From: Streptococcus pneumoniae
GTDB lineage: Bacteria; Bacillota; Bacilli; Lactobacillales; Streptococcaceae
Direction of reading: 5' to 3'
Assembly (NCBI RefSeq): GCF_001113365.1
Contig: NZ_CKYA01000003.1
Span: forward strand, 124,001 to 188,000
DNA length: 64,000 nucleotides
The position numbers and the translations under genes are program-made. Positions 25,863-34,823 of this stretch are shown here, one piece after another (positions within the stretch are counted from its first letter, which is position 1; each line of letters opens with the position of its first letter). The notes below the pieces were generated by a model. That model was not told the origin of the DNA and ran no database searches. It saw nothing but the letters and a program-made list of their open reading frames with translations.

Positions 25863-28523
25863 TTACAGCCATTCTTGATATTTCTTGATATAGATTTTTT
25901 TCACAATTGTCACGCTAATCATATACAAAATAATGATGAAAAGTAAAAAGATGAAATAAATCGGTTTTAAAGGAGTTAGATGAAGTAGGATTGCGAGTGG
26001 ACTGTAGGGAAGGAAGGTCACAAAGGCTGCAGCCAATAAGGTTGTCACAAGGACTAGCCAAGCTGGACGACTTTGTAAAAAGGGAATTTTGGCTGAACGC
26101 AGCATATGTATAACCATGGTCTGTGACCACATAGACTCGATAAACCAACCTGTCTGAAACAAGACAATAAATCCTACGGCAGACTCCGCTCCATGGACAT
26201 AGGCTTGACCTGTCGTCATGGGTACAATGATAAAATAGAGCAAAATAAAGGTCAAAATATCAAAGGCAGAAGAGATAGGCCCCATCCAAACCATGAAACG
26301 TGTGATAGACTTGGCTTCCCAGGTATGCGGATTTCTCAAAAAATCTTTATCAACCTTGTCAAAAGGCAAGGCAATACAAGACAAATCATAGACTAGATTT
26401 AGGATAATCAAATGGACTGGTGCCATTGGTAAAAATGGCAAAAAGATTCCAGAGACCAATAGGGATAAGATATTTCCAAAATTAGAACTCACTGTCATTT
26501 TGATATATTTAGTCATATTGGCATAGACCTTACGACCTTCAACAAGTCCTTTTTCCAGCACCATGAGATCCTTATCAAGTAGGATAACATCAGCTGTTTC
26601 TTTGGCAATATCTACTGCTGTATCAACAGAAATCCCCACATCTGCAACTTTCATAGAAGGAGCGTCATTAATTCCATCCCCCATATAGCCTACAGCATGA
26701 CCATTAGCCTTAAATTGCAAAATAATCCTTGCTTTTTGGTCAGGAGAAAGTTTGGCAAAGACTGTTACCTCCTCCACGGCTTGAGCCAATTCTTGATCAC
26801 TCATCTGATCAATTTCGGACCCCAACAGCATCTGATTGATATCCAAACCAACCTTTTCACAAACTGCTTGGGTAACTTTTTCGTTGTCTCCCGTCAAAAT
26901 CTTTGTTTGAACTCCATGTTCTAACAGAGCCTTAATTGCTGGTGCTGCAGATGGTTTAGGAGGATCTAGGAAGGCTAAATAACCAGTTAGAATCATATCC
27001 CCTTCATCATCAACTGTATAGGCATGACCTTCCCTCAAACCTGACTTATAGGCAACCCCCAAGACACGCAAACCTTGTTGATTTAGTTGTCTGACTTCTG
27101 CTAAAATTTCGTCTCTAATAACATCTGTCAAGGGAGTAATCACTCCTTGGTATTCCGCATAACTGGAAATCGTCAACATTTCCTCTAAGGCACCCTTGGT
27201 TACCAAACTAACAACTTCGTGTTCATCCTTAACGATAACACTCATCCGTCTACGTTCAAAATCAAAGGGAAGCTCATCTATTTTTTGAAAAGTTTGAGCC
27301 AGATTTTGCAAGAGGGGGTGTTCTTTGGCTTCCTTTTCAGTCCGTTTGATGATGGCTCTGTCCATCAAATTTTTCAAGCCCGTTTGAAAATAAGAATTGA
27401 GATAAGCTCGTCTCAAGACGGTCAAATCCAAGCGTCCGTGGATGTCCAAGGGATATTCAAGGACAATTTCGTCTTGGGTTAGAGTTCCTGTCTTATCTGT
27501 ACACAAAATATCAATCGCCCCTAAGTCCTGTATGGCATTGAGTTTCTTGATAACCACTTTTTCCTTGGCCATAATGATGGAGCCTTTTGCTAGACTGGCC
27601 GTGATAATCATAGGAAGCATCTCAGGTGTCAATCCAACACCAACACTCAAAGCAAATACGCCAGCTTCCAGCCAGTCACCATCTGTTAAACCATTGGATA
27701 AGAAAACAATGGGCACCATGACCAGCATCAAACGAATCAAGAGCCACGAAATACTATTCATCTCCCGCTCAAACGAAGTAGGCTCGTCATAGGTGTTCAA
27801 AGTCTGCTCAATGGCCCCCATCATGGTATCATCACCAACTGCTAAAACCACGGCCTTGGCACTACCAGACAAGACATTGGTTCCCATAAAGGCGAGCGCT
27901 TCTGCTTCTAGCAGACTATCAGATTGTTGAACTGTTGCCTTGGTCAAGGCCAATTTTTCAACCGATTCACTTTCACCTGTCAAGCCCGACTGTTGTACAA
28001 AGAAATCGCGCGACTCAAATAAAAGAAGATCTGCTGGAATCATGTCTCCAGCGCTTAATTTAACCACGTCACCCACTACCAAATCATCGATAGGTACTTC
28101 TTGGATTTCTCCTTGACGAATGACAGTCGCTGTGTTGACAATCATTTTTGATAGATTGGTCGCAGCCTTATCACTACGGAGTTCTTGGACAAAGCGTATG
28201 CTACCAGAAATGAGGACTAGGACAACGATGATAATGGAAGTTGTCGGATCTTCTTGACCTGGTTTTGCCAACCAGACATTGGTCACCAAGGAAATCACGG
28301 CGATGACCAGCAAGATGATTGTAAAAGGATTGATAATGGATTCGTAAATCTTTTTGAGGATACTGTCTTCTTGACCCTTTGTGATGGTATTTTCGCCATA
28401 TAGGTCACGATTTTTCTCCACCTGCTCCTCAGTCAGGCCTGTTAGACTTGTCTTATAAAAAGATAGAGTTTCGTTTAAAGATGTATGAATAGCTGTTGCT
28501 AATCTTTCTTTTGTAGTTTTCAT
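25863..28523 (-). CDS. mgtA: Magnesium-type P-type ATPase (MgtA/P3B)
   Basis: 886 residues, full length. Order: N-terminal region, actuator domain with GDMIPADLLL and TGES (about 180-225), phosphorylation site DKTGTLT (about residue 345), nucleotide-binding domain, GDGINDAP hinge (about 635), and a ten-helix membrane region. The TM4 region with LTPEMLPMIITASLA resembles MgtA/MgtB and not calcium pumps. Predicted to import Mg2+. The start MKTTKERL is preceded by AGGAG. The roughly 350-base leader contains an M-box riboswitch, terminator and a short ORF, which strongly supports a Mg2+ role. Confidence 0.93.
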   Translation of the reverse strand: MKTTKERLATAIHTSLNETLSFYKTSLTGLTEEQVEKNRDLYGENTITKGQEDSILKKIYESIINPFTIILLVIAVISLVTNVWLAKPGQEDPTTSIIIVVLVLISGSIRFVQELRSDKAATNLSKMIVNTATVIRQGEIQEVPIDDLVVGDVVKLSAGDMIPADLLLFESRDFFVQQSGLTGESESVEKLALTKATVQQSDSLLEAEALAFMGTNVLSGSAKAVVLAVGDDTMMGAIEQTLNTYDEPTSFEREMNSISWLLIRLMLVMVPIVFLSNGLTDGDWLEAGVFALSVGVGLTPEMLPMIITASLAKGSIIMAKEKVVIKKLNAIQDLGAIDILCTDKTGTLTQDEIVLEYPLDIHGRLDLTVLRRAYLNSYFQTGLKNLMDRAIIKRTEKEAKEHPLLQNLAQTFQKIDELPFDFERRRMSVIVKDEHEVVSLVTKGALEEMLTISSYAEYQGVITPLTDVIRDEILAEVRQLNQQGLRVLGVAYKSGLREGHAYTVDDEGDMILTGYLAFLDPPKPSAAPAIKALLEHGVQTKILTGDNEKVTQAVCEKVGLDINQMLLGSEIDQMSDQELAQAVEEVTVFAKLSPDQKARIILQFKANGHAVGYMGDGINDAPSMKVADVGISVDTAVDIAKETADVILLDKDLMVLEKGLVEGRKVYANMTKYIKMTVSSNFGNILSLLVSGIFLPFLPMAPVHLIILNLVYDLSCIALPFDKVDKDFLRNPHTWEAKSITRFMVWMGPISSAFDILTFILLYFIIVPMTTGQAYVHGAESAVGFIVLFQTGWFIESMWSQTMVIHMLRSAKIPFLQSRPAWLVLVTTLLAAAFVTFLPYSPLAILLHLTPLKPIYFIFLLFIIILYMISVTIVKKIYIKKYQEWL

Positions 28524-28540
28524 TGGTTTCTCCTATCTGT

Positions 28541-28616
28541 ATGAATGATGTGTTTCATACACAGAGACCAATCACTTTATAAGGACAGAACGACACAAAT
28601 CAGCGATTGGCTGTGT
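28541..28616 (-). other. Long stem between the leader ORF and mgtA
   Basis: On the minus strand CATACACAG plus CCAATCGCT, inside the short ORF, can pair with AGTGATTGG plus CTGTGTATG, just upstream of mgtA, with a 3-base bulge and one mismatch-like G-U. A competing hairpin GTATGAA/TTCATAC lies next to the mgtA ribosome binding site. Ribosomes on the short ORF would open the long stem, so the two folds could act as a switch. Confidence 0.55.
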
Positions 28617-28648
28617 ATGTGCGGTTCCGGATGATCGTCAATTTGCAT
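28577..28648 (-). CDS. Short upstream ORF in the mgtA leader (23 residues)
   Basis: ATG at 28648 with an AAGGAGA ribosome binding site 8 bases upstream. It encodes MQIDDHPEPHIHSQSL followed by ICVVLSL and a TAA stop. It lies between the M-box terminator and mgtA. The acidic, proline-containing start (DDHPEP) resembles leader peptides of enterobacterial mgtA/mgtL, where low Mg2+ makes ribosomes falter on Asp/Glu/Pro stretches. The peptide itself has no recognisable homologue here. Confidence 0.6.
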   Translation of the reverse strand: MQIDDHPEPHIHSQSLICVVLSL

Positions 28649-28682
28649 CGTTTATCTCCTTTCTTTGATTTAAACAGTAGAA

Positions 28683-28707
28683 AATCCCACCATAAAATGG
28701 CAGGATT
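28683..28707 (-). terminator. M-box expression-platform terminator
   Basis: 10-bp stem AATCCTGCCA/TGGTGGGATT (two G-U pairs) with a 5-base loop, then TTTCTACTGTTT on the minus strand. Positioned right after the M-box aptamer, where a Mg2+-dependent terminator is expected. Confidence 0.7.
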
Positions 28708-28724
28708 AAAAAACTAATTATCTG

Positions 28725-28868
28725 TTTTTCGTTCAAGCTTTAACTCCATAGGGCAATGTAATGAGCTTAGTCTTGGCCTTCGCGACCAGGACTGTTGACC
28801 AACGAGTAGTGTCTCCACTGCTTTGCGGTAGTCATCCGTATCCCTATGGTAGCCTCACCTACCGTTTT
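28725..28868 (-). promoter_or_regulatory. M-box (ykoK) Mg2+ riboswitch
   Basis: The minus strand carries conserved M-box blocks in order: GGTAGGTGAGGCTACC, GGGATACGG, GCAAAGCAGTGG, GAGACACTACT, GTTGGTCAACAG, then TTGCCCTATGGAG and TTAAAGC. Spacing and order match the Mg2+-sensing aptamer. In Mg2+ excess the aptamer should favour the terminator at 28683-28707 and switch mgtA off. Confidence 0.92.
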
Positions 28869-28876
28869 CGTCTTTC

Positions 28877-28905
28877 AGTATAAACCTTTAAAATTTAAAA
28901 GTCAA
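28877..28905 (-). promoter_or_regulatory. mgtA promoter
   Basis: Minus strand TTGACT, 17-base spacer, TATACT. The start near 28870 falls right at the 5' edge of the M-box. It lies just after the stop codon of the upstream M24 peptidase gene. Confidence 0.75.
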
Positions 28906-28925
28906 TCATTTGAGTTGTTTGACTC

Positions 28926-29987
28926 TTAAATAACTATCAACTCTTTTGGAGCTAGGGTCAATAATTCACAACCTGTCTCTGTAATCAGGATATCATCCTC
29001 AATACGAACGCCATATTTGCCTTCGATATAGATACCTGGCTCATCTGTCAAGGCCATACCTGCCTTAATAGTTTCTGTAGAAGTTTGGCTAAAGTATGGT
29101 TCCTCATGGATATCCAGTCCAATACCGTGGCCAATACCGTGAGTAAAGTAGTCGCCATAACCTGCCTCAATGATAATATCACGAGGGATTTTGTCAAAGT
29201 CACGGAAACCTAATCCTGCCTTAGCCTGGTCAATCAAGGCTTGGTTGGCTTTCAAAACCGTATTGTAAATTTCTGCCTGCTCATCGCTAACATGCCCTAG
29301 ATAGATAGTCCGTGTCATATCGCTGACATAGTGGTCATAAAGGCAACCGAAGTCCATGGTAATAGCTTCCCCTAACTCTACTGGTTTGTGCATAGGATGG
29401 GCATGAGGTTTAGAAGAATTGATACCGCTAGCTAGAATCGTATCAAAAGACAAGCCAGATGCTCCCAACTCACGCATGCGGAAGTCAAGGAAGTTGGCAA
29501 TCTCAATTTCAGTCTTTCCTGGCTTAATAAAGTCAAGCGCATCGCGGAAAGCTTGGTCTGAGATAGAACAAGCCTTGCGAATCGCTGCAATCTCCGCTTC
29601 ATCCTTAATCATTCGAAGACCTTCGACAAACTGAGTCTGTGGAAACAAGTCCAAACCTGCAAAAGCTGCCTGCATACGGTGGTAATAAGATACTGAAATC
29701 TCGTCCTCAAAACCGATTCGAGACAAGCCCATGTCCTTGACAATGCCTGCAATGACAGCCAATTCATCGCGATCTGCTACGATTTCAAAACCACTGGTTT
29801 CTTGCTTGGCTGCAATGATATAGCGAGAGTCTGTCACCAAGACCTGACGGTCACGGCTGATAAAGACTGTTCCGTTTGAACCCCAAAAACCAGTCAAGTA
29901 ATAGACATTTTTAAGATTGTTGATGATAATGCCATCCAGTTCCTTTTCTTGCATTTTAGTTAGAAATGCTTGTACGCGTTTATTCAT
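28926..29987 (-). CDS. M24 family Xaa-Pro peptidase
   Basis: 353 residues. An N-terminal creatinase-like domain is followed by a pita-bread catalytic domain. Metal ligands are visible: Asp in MDFGC, Asp in VSDMTRT, His in GHGIGLDIHEEP, Glu in TDEPGIYI and Glu in GVRIEDD. It cleaves Xaa-Pro bonds in peptides in the cytoplasm. Its start overlaps the uvrA stop by 8 bases, so it is expressed with uvrA. Confidence 0.95.
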   Translation of the reverse strand: MNKRVQAFLTKMQEKELDGIIINNLKNVYYLTGFWGSNGTVFISRDRQVLVTDSRYIIAAKQETSGFEIVADRDELAVIAGIVKDMGLSRIGFEDEISVSYYHRMQAAFAGLDLFPQTQFVEGLRMIKDEAEIAAIRKACSISDQAFRDALDFIKPGKTEIEIANFLDFRMRELGASGLSFDTILASGINSSKPHAHPMHKPVELGEAITMDFGCLYDHYVSDMTRTIYLGHVSDEQAEIYNTVLKANQALIDQAKAGLGFRDFDKIPRDIIIEAGYGDYFTHGIGHGIGLDIHEEPYFSQTSTETIKAGMALTDEPGIYIEGKYGVRIEDDILITETGCELLTLAPKELIVI

Positions 29988-32811
29988 GATGTAATTTTCC
30001 TTTCAAATACTGTCCTGTGTAGCTGGCTTCATTGGCCGCTACTTCTTCTGGAGTTCCTGTTGCGATGATGGTTCCACCACCGACACCGCCCTCAGGTCCC
30101 AAGTCAATAATATGGTCTGCCGTCTTGATAACATCCAGATTGTGCTCAATGACAAGAACTGTATTGCCATCATCGACAAAGCGAGCTAAAACCTTAAGCA
30201 AGCGAGCGATGTCCTCGGTATGAAGTCCTGTCGTTGGCTCATCCAGAATGTAGAAAGATTTTCCGGTCGAGCGTTTGTGGAGTTCACTAGCCAGCTTCAT
30301 ACGCTGGGCTTCTCCCCCAGAAAGAGTGGTAGCTGGTTGTCCTAAGGTCACATAGCCTAGCCCCACATCCTTGATGGTCTGGAGTTTACGTTGAATCTTT
30401 GGAATGTGTTGGAAGAACTCTACCGCATCGTTAACAGTCATGTCCAAGACCTGCGAGATATTTTTTTCCTTGTAGTGTACTTCTAGGGTTTCACTGTTAT
30501 AGCGGGTTCCGTGGCAGACTTCACAAGCCACGTAAACATCTGGCAAGAAGTGCATCTCAATCTTGATAATCCCGTCACCTGAGCAGGCTTCACAGCGACC
30601 ACCCTTGACGTTGAAACTGAAACGGCCCTTCTTGTAGCCTCGAATCTTGGCTTCGTTTGTCTGAGCAAAAAGGTCACGTATATCGTCAAAAACTCCTGTA
30701 TAGGTAGCAGGGTTAGACCTTGGCGTTCGTCCGATAGGGCTCTGATCAATATCAATCAAGCGGTCTACTTGCTCAATCCCTGTAATGGTTTTGAATTTAC
30801 CTGGTTTGTCTGAATTACGGTTGAGCCTCTGGGCAATAGCTTTTTTGAGGATGCTGTTGATGAGGGTCGATTTCCCTGAGCCAGATACCCCTGTAACGGC
30901 GATAAATTTTCCTAGTGGGAAGCGAGCTGTGACATTTTGCAGGTTGTTCTCACGCGCTCCTGTCACCTCGATAAAACGACCATTTCCCACGCGGCGCTCT
31001 TCTGGCACTGGAATGGCACGTTTGCCTGACAAGTACTGGCCTGTGATAGACTTACTGTTACGAGCTACCTGTTTAGGCGTACCTGCAGCGACAATCTCCC
31101 CACCAAAAACACCTGCACCGGGACCAACGTCAATCAGATAATCCGCTTCGCGCATGGTATCTTCATCATGTTCCACCACGATAAGAGTATTACCCAAATC
31201 ACGCATCTTTTTGAGACTGGCAATCAGACGGTCATTATCCCTCTGGTGAAGACCGATTGACGGCTCATCCAATATATAGAGGACTCCTGATAGGTTAGAA
31301 CCAATCTGGGTTGCCAAACGAATACGCTGACTTTCCCCACCCGAAAGGGTTCCTGCTGAGCGTGACAGAGTCAGATAGTTGAGTCCCACGTTATTAAGGA
31401 AGGTCAAACGATCCTTGATTTCCTTGAGGATTGGCCGAGCAATGATGGCTTCATTTTCAGATAGAGTCAACTGGCTTACCAAGTCCAAGTGGTCTGCGAT
31501 AGACAGGTCTGAAATTTCTCCGATATGTGGCCCTTGCTCACCACCTACACGGACAGACAAGGCCTGATCATTGAGACGATAGCCGTGACAAGTTCCGCAG
31601 GTCAGCTCATTCATGTAGAGGCGCATCTGGGTGCGCGTGTAATCGCTGTTTGTCTCGTGATAGCGACGCTTGATATTATTGACAACTCCTTCAAACAGAA
31701 TGTCAATATCACGCACACCGCCAAATTCATTCTCATAGTGGAAATGGAATTCCTTGCCATCTGAGCCGTAAAGAATCAAGTTCTTATCTTCTTCTGACAA
31801 GTTCTCAAAAGGCTTATCCATATCCACTCCAAAAGCTGTCATAGCCTGCTCTAGCATATTTGGATAGTAGTTGGATGAGATAGGATTCCAAGGAGCTAAG
31901 GCTCCCTCACGTAAGGTTTTACTGGCATCTGGCACTACCAAATCAGTATCCACCTCCAGCTTGATGCCCAAGCCATCACACTCACTACAAGAGCCAAAGG
32001 GAGCATTGAAAGAGAAGAGACGAGGCTCTAACTCTGGCACAGTAAAGCCACAAACTGGGCAGGCATAATGCTCAGAGAACAACAACTCAGAGTCATCCAT
32101 AGTGTCGATAATGACATAGCCTTCTGCGATACGAAGGGCAGCCTCAATGGAATCAAAGAGACGACTACGAATGCCCTCCTTGATAACGATACGGTCAACC
32201 ACGACATCAATATTGTGTTGCTTGCTCTTAGACAACTCTGGCACTTCGGTCACATCATAGACTTCCCCATCCACACGGACACGAACATAACCATCTTTCT
32301 GAACCTTCTCGATAACACTCTTATGTTGGCCTTTTTTCTTGCGAATAACTGGGGCTAAAATTTGCAGACGTTGGCGTTCAGGTAACTCCAAAACCTTATC
32401 CACAATTTGCTCCACAGAAGAGGCCTTGATAGCCCCATGCCCGTTGATACAGTAAGGCGTCCCCACACGCGCATAGAGGAGACGCAGATAGTCATTGATT
32501 TCAGTCGTAGTCCCCACCGTCGAGCGAGGGTTTTTGCTAGTCGTTTTCTGGTCGATAGAAATAGCTGGACTGAGACCATCAATGGCATCTACATCTGGTT
32601 TTTCCATATTGCCCAAGAACTGGCGAGCGTAGGCTGACAAACTCTCCACATAGCGACGTTGTCCCTCCGCATAGAGGGTATCAAAGGCCAGACTGGATTT
32701 CCCTGAACCTGACAAACCAGTCACTACAACCAGCTTGTCTCGTGGAATCTCCACATCAATATTTTTTAAATTATGGGCACGCGCCCCATGAATGACAATT
32801 TTATCTTGCAT
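29980..32811 (-). CDS. uvrA: Excinuclease ABC subunit A
   Basis: 943 residues from MQDKIVIHGARAHNLKNIDV. Damage-recognition ATPase of nucleotide excision repair. Two ABC modules: Walker A GLSGSGKSS (about 32) and GVSGSGKST (about 640), two LSGGE signatures, and zinc modules CPVC/CSEC and CEAC/CEVC. An upstream ATG (32844) would coincide with the -10 box, so the later start is chosen. Divergent from corA. Confidence 0.97.
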   Translation of the reverse strand: MQDKIVIHGARAHNLKNIDVEIPRDKLVVVTGLSGSGKSSLAFDTLYAEGQRRYVESLSAYARQFLGNMEKPDVDAIDGLSPAISIDQKTTSKNPRSTVGTTTEINDYLRLLYARVGTPYCINGHGAIKASSVEQIVDKVLELPERQRLQILAPVIRKKKGQHKSVIEKVQKDGYVRVRVDGEVYDVTEVPELSKSKQHNIDVVVDRIVIKEGIRSRLFDSIEAALRIAEGYVIIDTMDDSELLFSEHYACPVCGFTVPELEPRLFSFNAPFGSCSECDGLGIKLEVDTDLVVPDASKTLREGALAPWNPISSNYYPNMLEQAMTAFGVDMDKPFENLSEEDKNLILYGSDGKEFHFHYENEFGGVRDIDILFEGVVNNIKRRYHETNSDYTRTQMRLYMNELTCGTCHGYRLNDQALSVRVGGEQGPHIGEISDLSIADHLDLVSQLTLSENEAIIARPILKEIKDRLTFLNNVGLNYLTLSRSAGTLSGGESQRIRLATQIGSNLSGVLYILDEPSIGLHQRDNDRLIASLKKMRDLGNTLIVVEHDEDTMREADYLIDVGPGAGVFGGEIVAAGTPKQVARNSKSITGQYLSGKRAIPVPEERRVGNGRFIEVTGARENNLQNVTARFPLGKFIAVTGVSGSGKSTLINSILKKAIAQRLNRNSDKPGKFKTITGIEQVDRLIDIDQSPIGRTPRSNPATYTGVFDDIRDLFAQTNEAKIRGYKKGRFSFNVKGGRCEACSGDGIIKIEMHFLPDVYVACEVCHGTRYNSETLEVHYKEKNISQVLDMTVNDAVEFFQHIPKIQRKLQTIKDVGLGYVTLGQPATTLSGGEAQRMKLASELHKRSTGKSFYILDEPTTGLHTEDIARLLKVLARFVDDGNTVLVIEHNLDVIKTADHIIDLGPEGGVGGGTIIATGTPEEVAANEASYTGQYLKGKLHHE

Positions 32812-32842
32812 CTTTGTTCTTTCTAGTCCATTATTGCTTACC

Positions 32843-32898
32843 ATTATACCAAAAAAAGTGAGATTCTATTACCCAAAAAGCTGATTTTGTAGTATAAT
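32843..32898. promoter_or_regulatory. Divergent uvrA / corA promoter region
   Basis: For uvrA the minus strand has an extended -10, TGGTATAAT (TATAAT at 32843-32848). For corA the plus strand has TTACCC (32869), an 18-base spacer and TATAAT (32893-32898). The two start sites are about 70 bp apart. Confidence 0.65.
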
Positions 32899-32942
32899 AG
32901 TACGGTGTGAAAAAATCTGAAAAATGAGAAAGGATAAGGGAT

Positions 32943-33887
32943 ATGAAACAAGTTTTTCTCTCTACAACAACTGAATTTAAAGAGATCGATACGCTTGAAC
33001 CGGGTACTTGGATCAATCTCGTTAATCCGACTCAAAATGAATCACTCGAAATCGCTAACGCCTTCGATATTGATATTGCCGACCTTCGTGCACCACTCGA
33101 TGCGGAAGAAATGTCTCGTATTACCATTGAAGACGAGTACACCCTAATTATCGTAGACGTGCCGGTCACAGAGGAAAGAAATAACCGCACCTACTACGTA
33201 ACCATCCCGCTTGGTATTATCATCACCGAGGAAACCATTATCACTACGTGTTTGGAACCATTACCGGTCCTCGATGTCTTTATCAACCGTCGATTGCGTA
33301 ATTTCTACACTTTCATGCGTTCGCGTTTTATCTTCCAGATTCTCTATCGCAATGCAGAGCTTTACCTAACAGCCCTTCGTTCGATTGACCGTAAGAGTGA
33401 ACAAATCGAAAGTCAACTGCATCAATCAACTCGTAATGAAGAATTGATTGAGCTCATGGAATTGGAAAAAACCATCGTCTATTTCAAGGCTTCCCTCAAA
33501 ACAAATGAGCGTGTGATTAAGAAATTGACCAGCTCAACAAGTAATATCAAGAAATACCTTGAGGATGAAGACCTGCTTGAAGATACCCTGATTGAAACCC
33601 AACAGGCCATCGAGATGGCAGACATTTATGGAAACGTCTTGCATTCTATGACAGAGACCTTTGCCTCTATCATTTCTAACAACCAGAACAACATCATGAA
33701 AACCTTGGCACTTGTGACCATCGTCATGTCCATCCCAACCATGGTCTTTTCTGCCTACGGGATGAACTTTAAGGATAATGAAATCCCCCTAAACGGCGAG
33801 CCTAATGCCTTCTGGCTAATCGTCTTTATCGCCTTTGCTATGAGTGTCTCGCTCACTCTCTATCTCATCCATAAAAAATGGTTCTAA
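32943..33887 (+). CDS. corA: CorA-family Mg2+ channel
   Basis: 314 residues. A soluble alpha/beta N-terminal funnel and long stalk helix are followed by two C-terminal membrane helices with the YGMNF signature (GMN filter) at about residue 275. The basic C-terminus HKKWF is typical. Mg2+ (or Co2+) uptake. An mgtA with an M-box lies 4 kb away, so two Mg2+ uptake routes are in this window. Confidence 0.95.
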   Translation: MKQVFLSTTTEFKEIDTLEPGTWINLVNPTQNESLEIANAFDIDIADLRAPLDAEEMSRITIEDEYTLIIVDVPVTEERNNRTYYVTIPLGIIITEETIITTCLEPLPVLDVFINRRLRNFYTFMRSRFIFQILYRNAELYLTALRSIDRKSEQIESQLHQSTRNEELIELMELEKTIVYFKASLKTNERVIKKLTSSTSNIKKYLEDEDLLEDTLIETQQAIEMADIYGNVLHSMTETFASIISNNQNNIMKTLALVTIVMSIPTMVFSAYGMNFKDNEIPLNGEPNAFWLIVFIAFAMSVSLTLYLIHKKWF

Positions 33888-33898
33888 GAGGAGTTCCT

Positions 33899-34576
33899 AT
33901 GTCTCAGATTGATCTACAAAAATTAACTAAGAAAAACCAAGAATTTGTCCACATCGCTACCCAACAATTCATCAAAGATGGAAAAACAGATGCTGAAATC
34001 AAGGCTATTTTTGAGGAAGTTATTCCCCAAATCCTTGAAGAGCAAGCCAAGGGTACGACTGCTCGTTCCCTCTATGGCGCACCGACCCACTGGGCACACA
34101 GCTTCACTGTCAAGGAACAATATGAAAAAGAGCATCCAAAAGAAAATGATGATCCAAAACTCATGATTATGGACTCAGCTCTTTTCATCACTAGCCTCTT
34201 TGCCCTCGTCAGCGCTCTCACAACCTTCTTTGCGGCAGACCAAGCTCTCGGCTATGGTTTGATTACCCTCCTATTAGTTGGACTGGTTGGTGGATTTGCC
34301 TTCTACTTGATGTACTACTTTGTTTACCAATACTATGGACCAGATATGGATCGCAGTCAACGTCCACCTTTCTGGAAATCTGTACTAGTTATCCTAGCTT
34401 CTATGTTCCTTTGGTTGCTTGTCTTCTTTGCAACAAGCTTCCTACCAGCTAGCCTTAACCCAGTACTTGCTCCATTGCCACTCGCTATTATCGGAGCAGC
34501 CCTCCTAGCCCTTCGCTTCTATCTCAAGAAACGCTTCAACATCCGTAGCGCAAGTGCAGGACCAACACGCTATTAA
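33899..34576 (+). CDS. DUF1129 family membrane protein
   Basis: 225 residues from MSQIDLQKLTKKNQEFVHIA, with GAGGAG 6 bases upstream. An N-terminal cytosolic helical half is followed by four to five membrane helices from about residue 90 on. DUF1129 proteins are conserved in lactobacillales with unknown function. It starts 11 bp after corA, so the two are likely co-transcribed and a link with Mg2+ handling is possible. Confidence 0.88.
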   Translation: MSQIDLQKLTKKNQEFVHIATQQFIKDGKTDAEIKAIFEEVIPQILEEQAKGTTARSLYGAPTHWAHSFTVKEQYEKEHPKENDDPKLMIMDSALFITSLFALVSALTTFFAADQALGYGLITLLLVGLVGGFAFYLMYYFVYQYYGPDMDRSQRPPFWKSVLVILASMFLWLLVFFATSFLPASLNPVLAPLPLAIIGAALLALRFYLKKRFNIRSASAGPTRY

Positions 34577-34586
34577 GAAAAATGAT

Positions 34587-34614
34587 AAAAGCAACTGCAG
34601 GTGCGGTTGCTTTT
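34587..34614 (+). terminator. Terminator after corA-DUF1129
   Basis: Stem AAAAGCAAC/GTTGCTTTT with a 10-base loop, followed by a T-run, 10 bp after the stop codon. Confidence 0.85.
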
Positions 34615-34693
34615 TCACTTACTTTTTTGATTTTAAAGTATTCTTCTGACATCCCACATAGCTTCCTATTATATTTTGTGATAAAATAGACTC

Positions 34694-34798
34694 ATACTCA
34701 ATGAAAATCAAAGAGCAAACTAGGAAGCTAGCCGCAGGCTGTACTTGAGTACGGCAAGGCAAAGCTGACGTGGTTTGAATTTGATTTTCGAAGAGTAT
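34694..34798 (-). repeat. BOX element (boxA-boxC, no boxB)
   Basis: 105 bp, nearly identical to 21066-21170. It lies about 25 bp upstream of the S66 peptidase start, so it probably sits in or next to that gene's promoter or leader. Confidence 0.92.
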
Positions 34799-34823
34799 CA
34801 ATCTATTTCTAGGAGGATGAGAT

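Noticed and set aside
30785..31141. Long plus-strand ORF of 118 residues within uvrA
   Set aside because: Antisense shadow of a conserved UvrA region. No ribosome binding site and composition typical of a reverse frame.
32812..32844. UvrA N-terminal extension starting MVSNNGLERTKM
   Set aside because: The ATG coincides with the uvrA -10 box and has no ribosome binding site; MQDKIVIHG is the family start.
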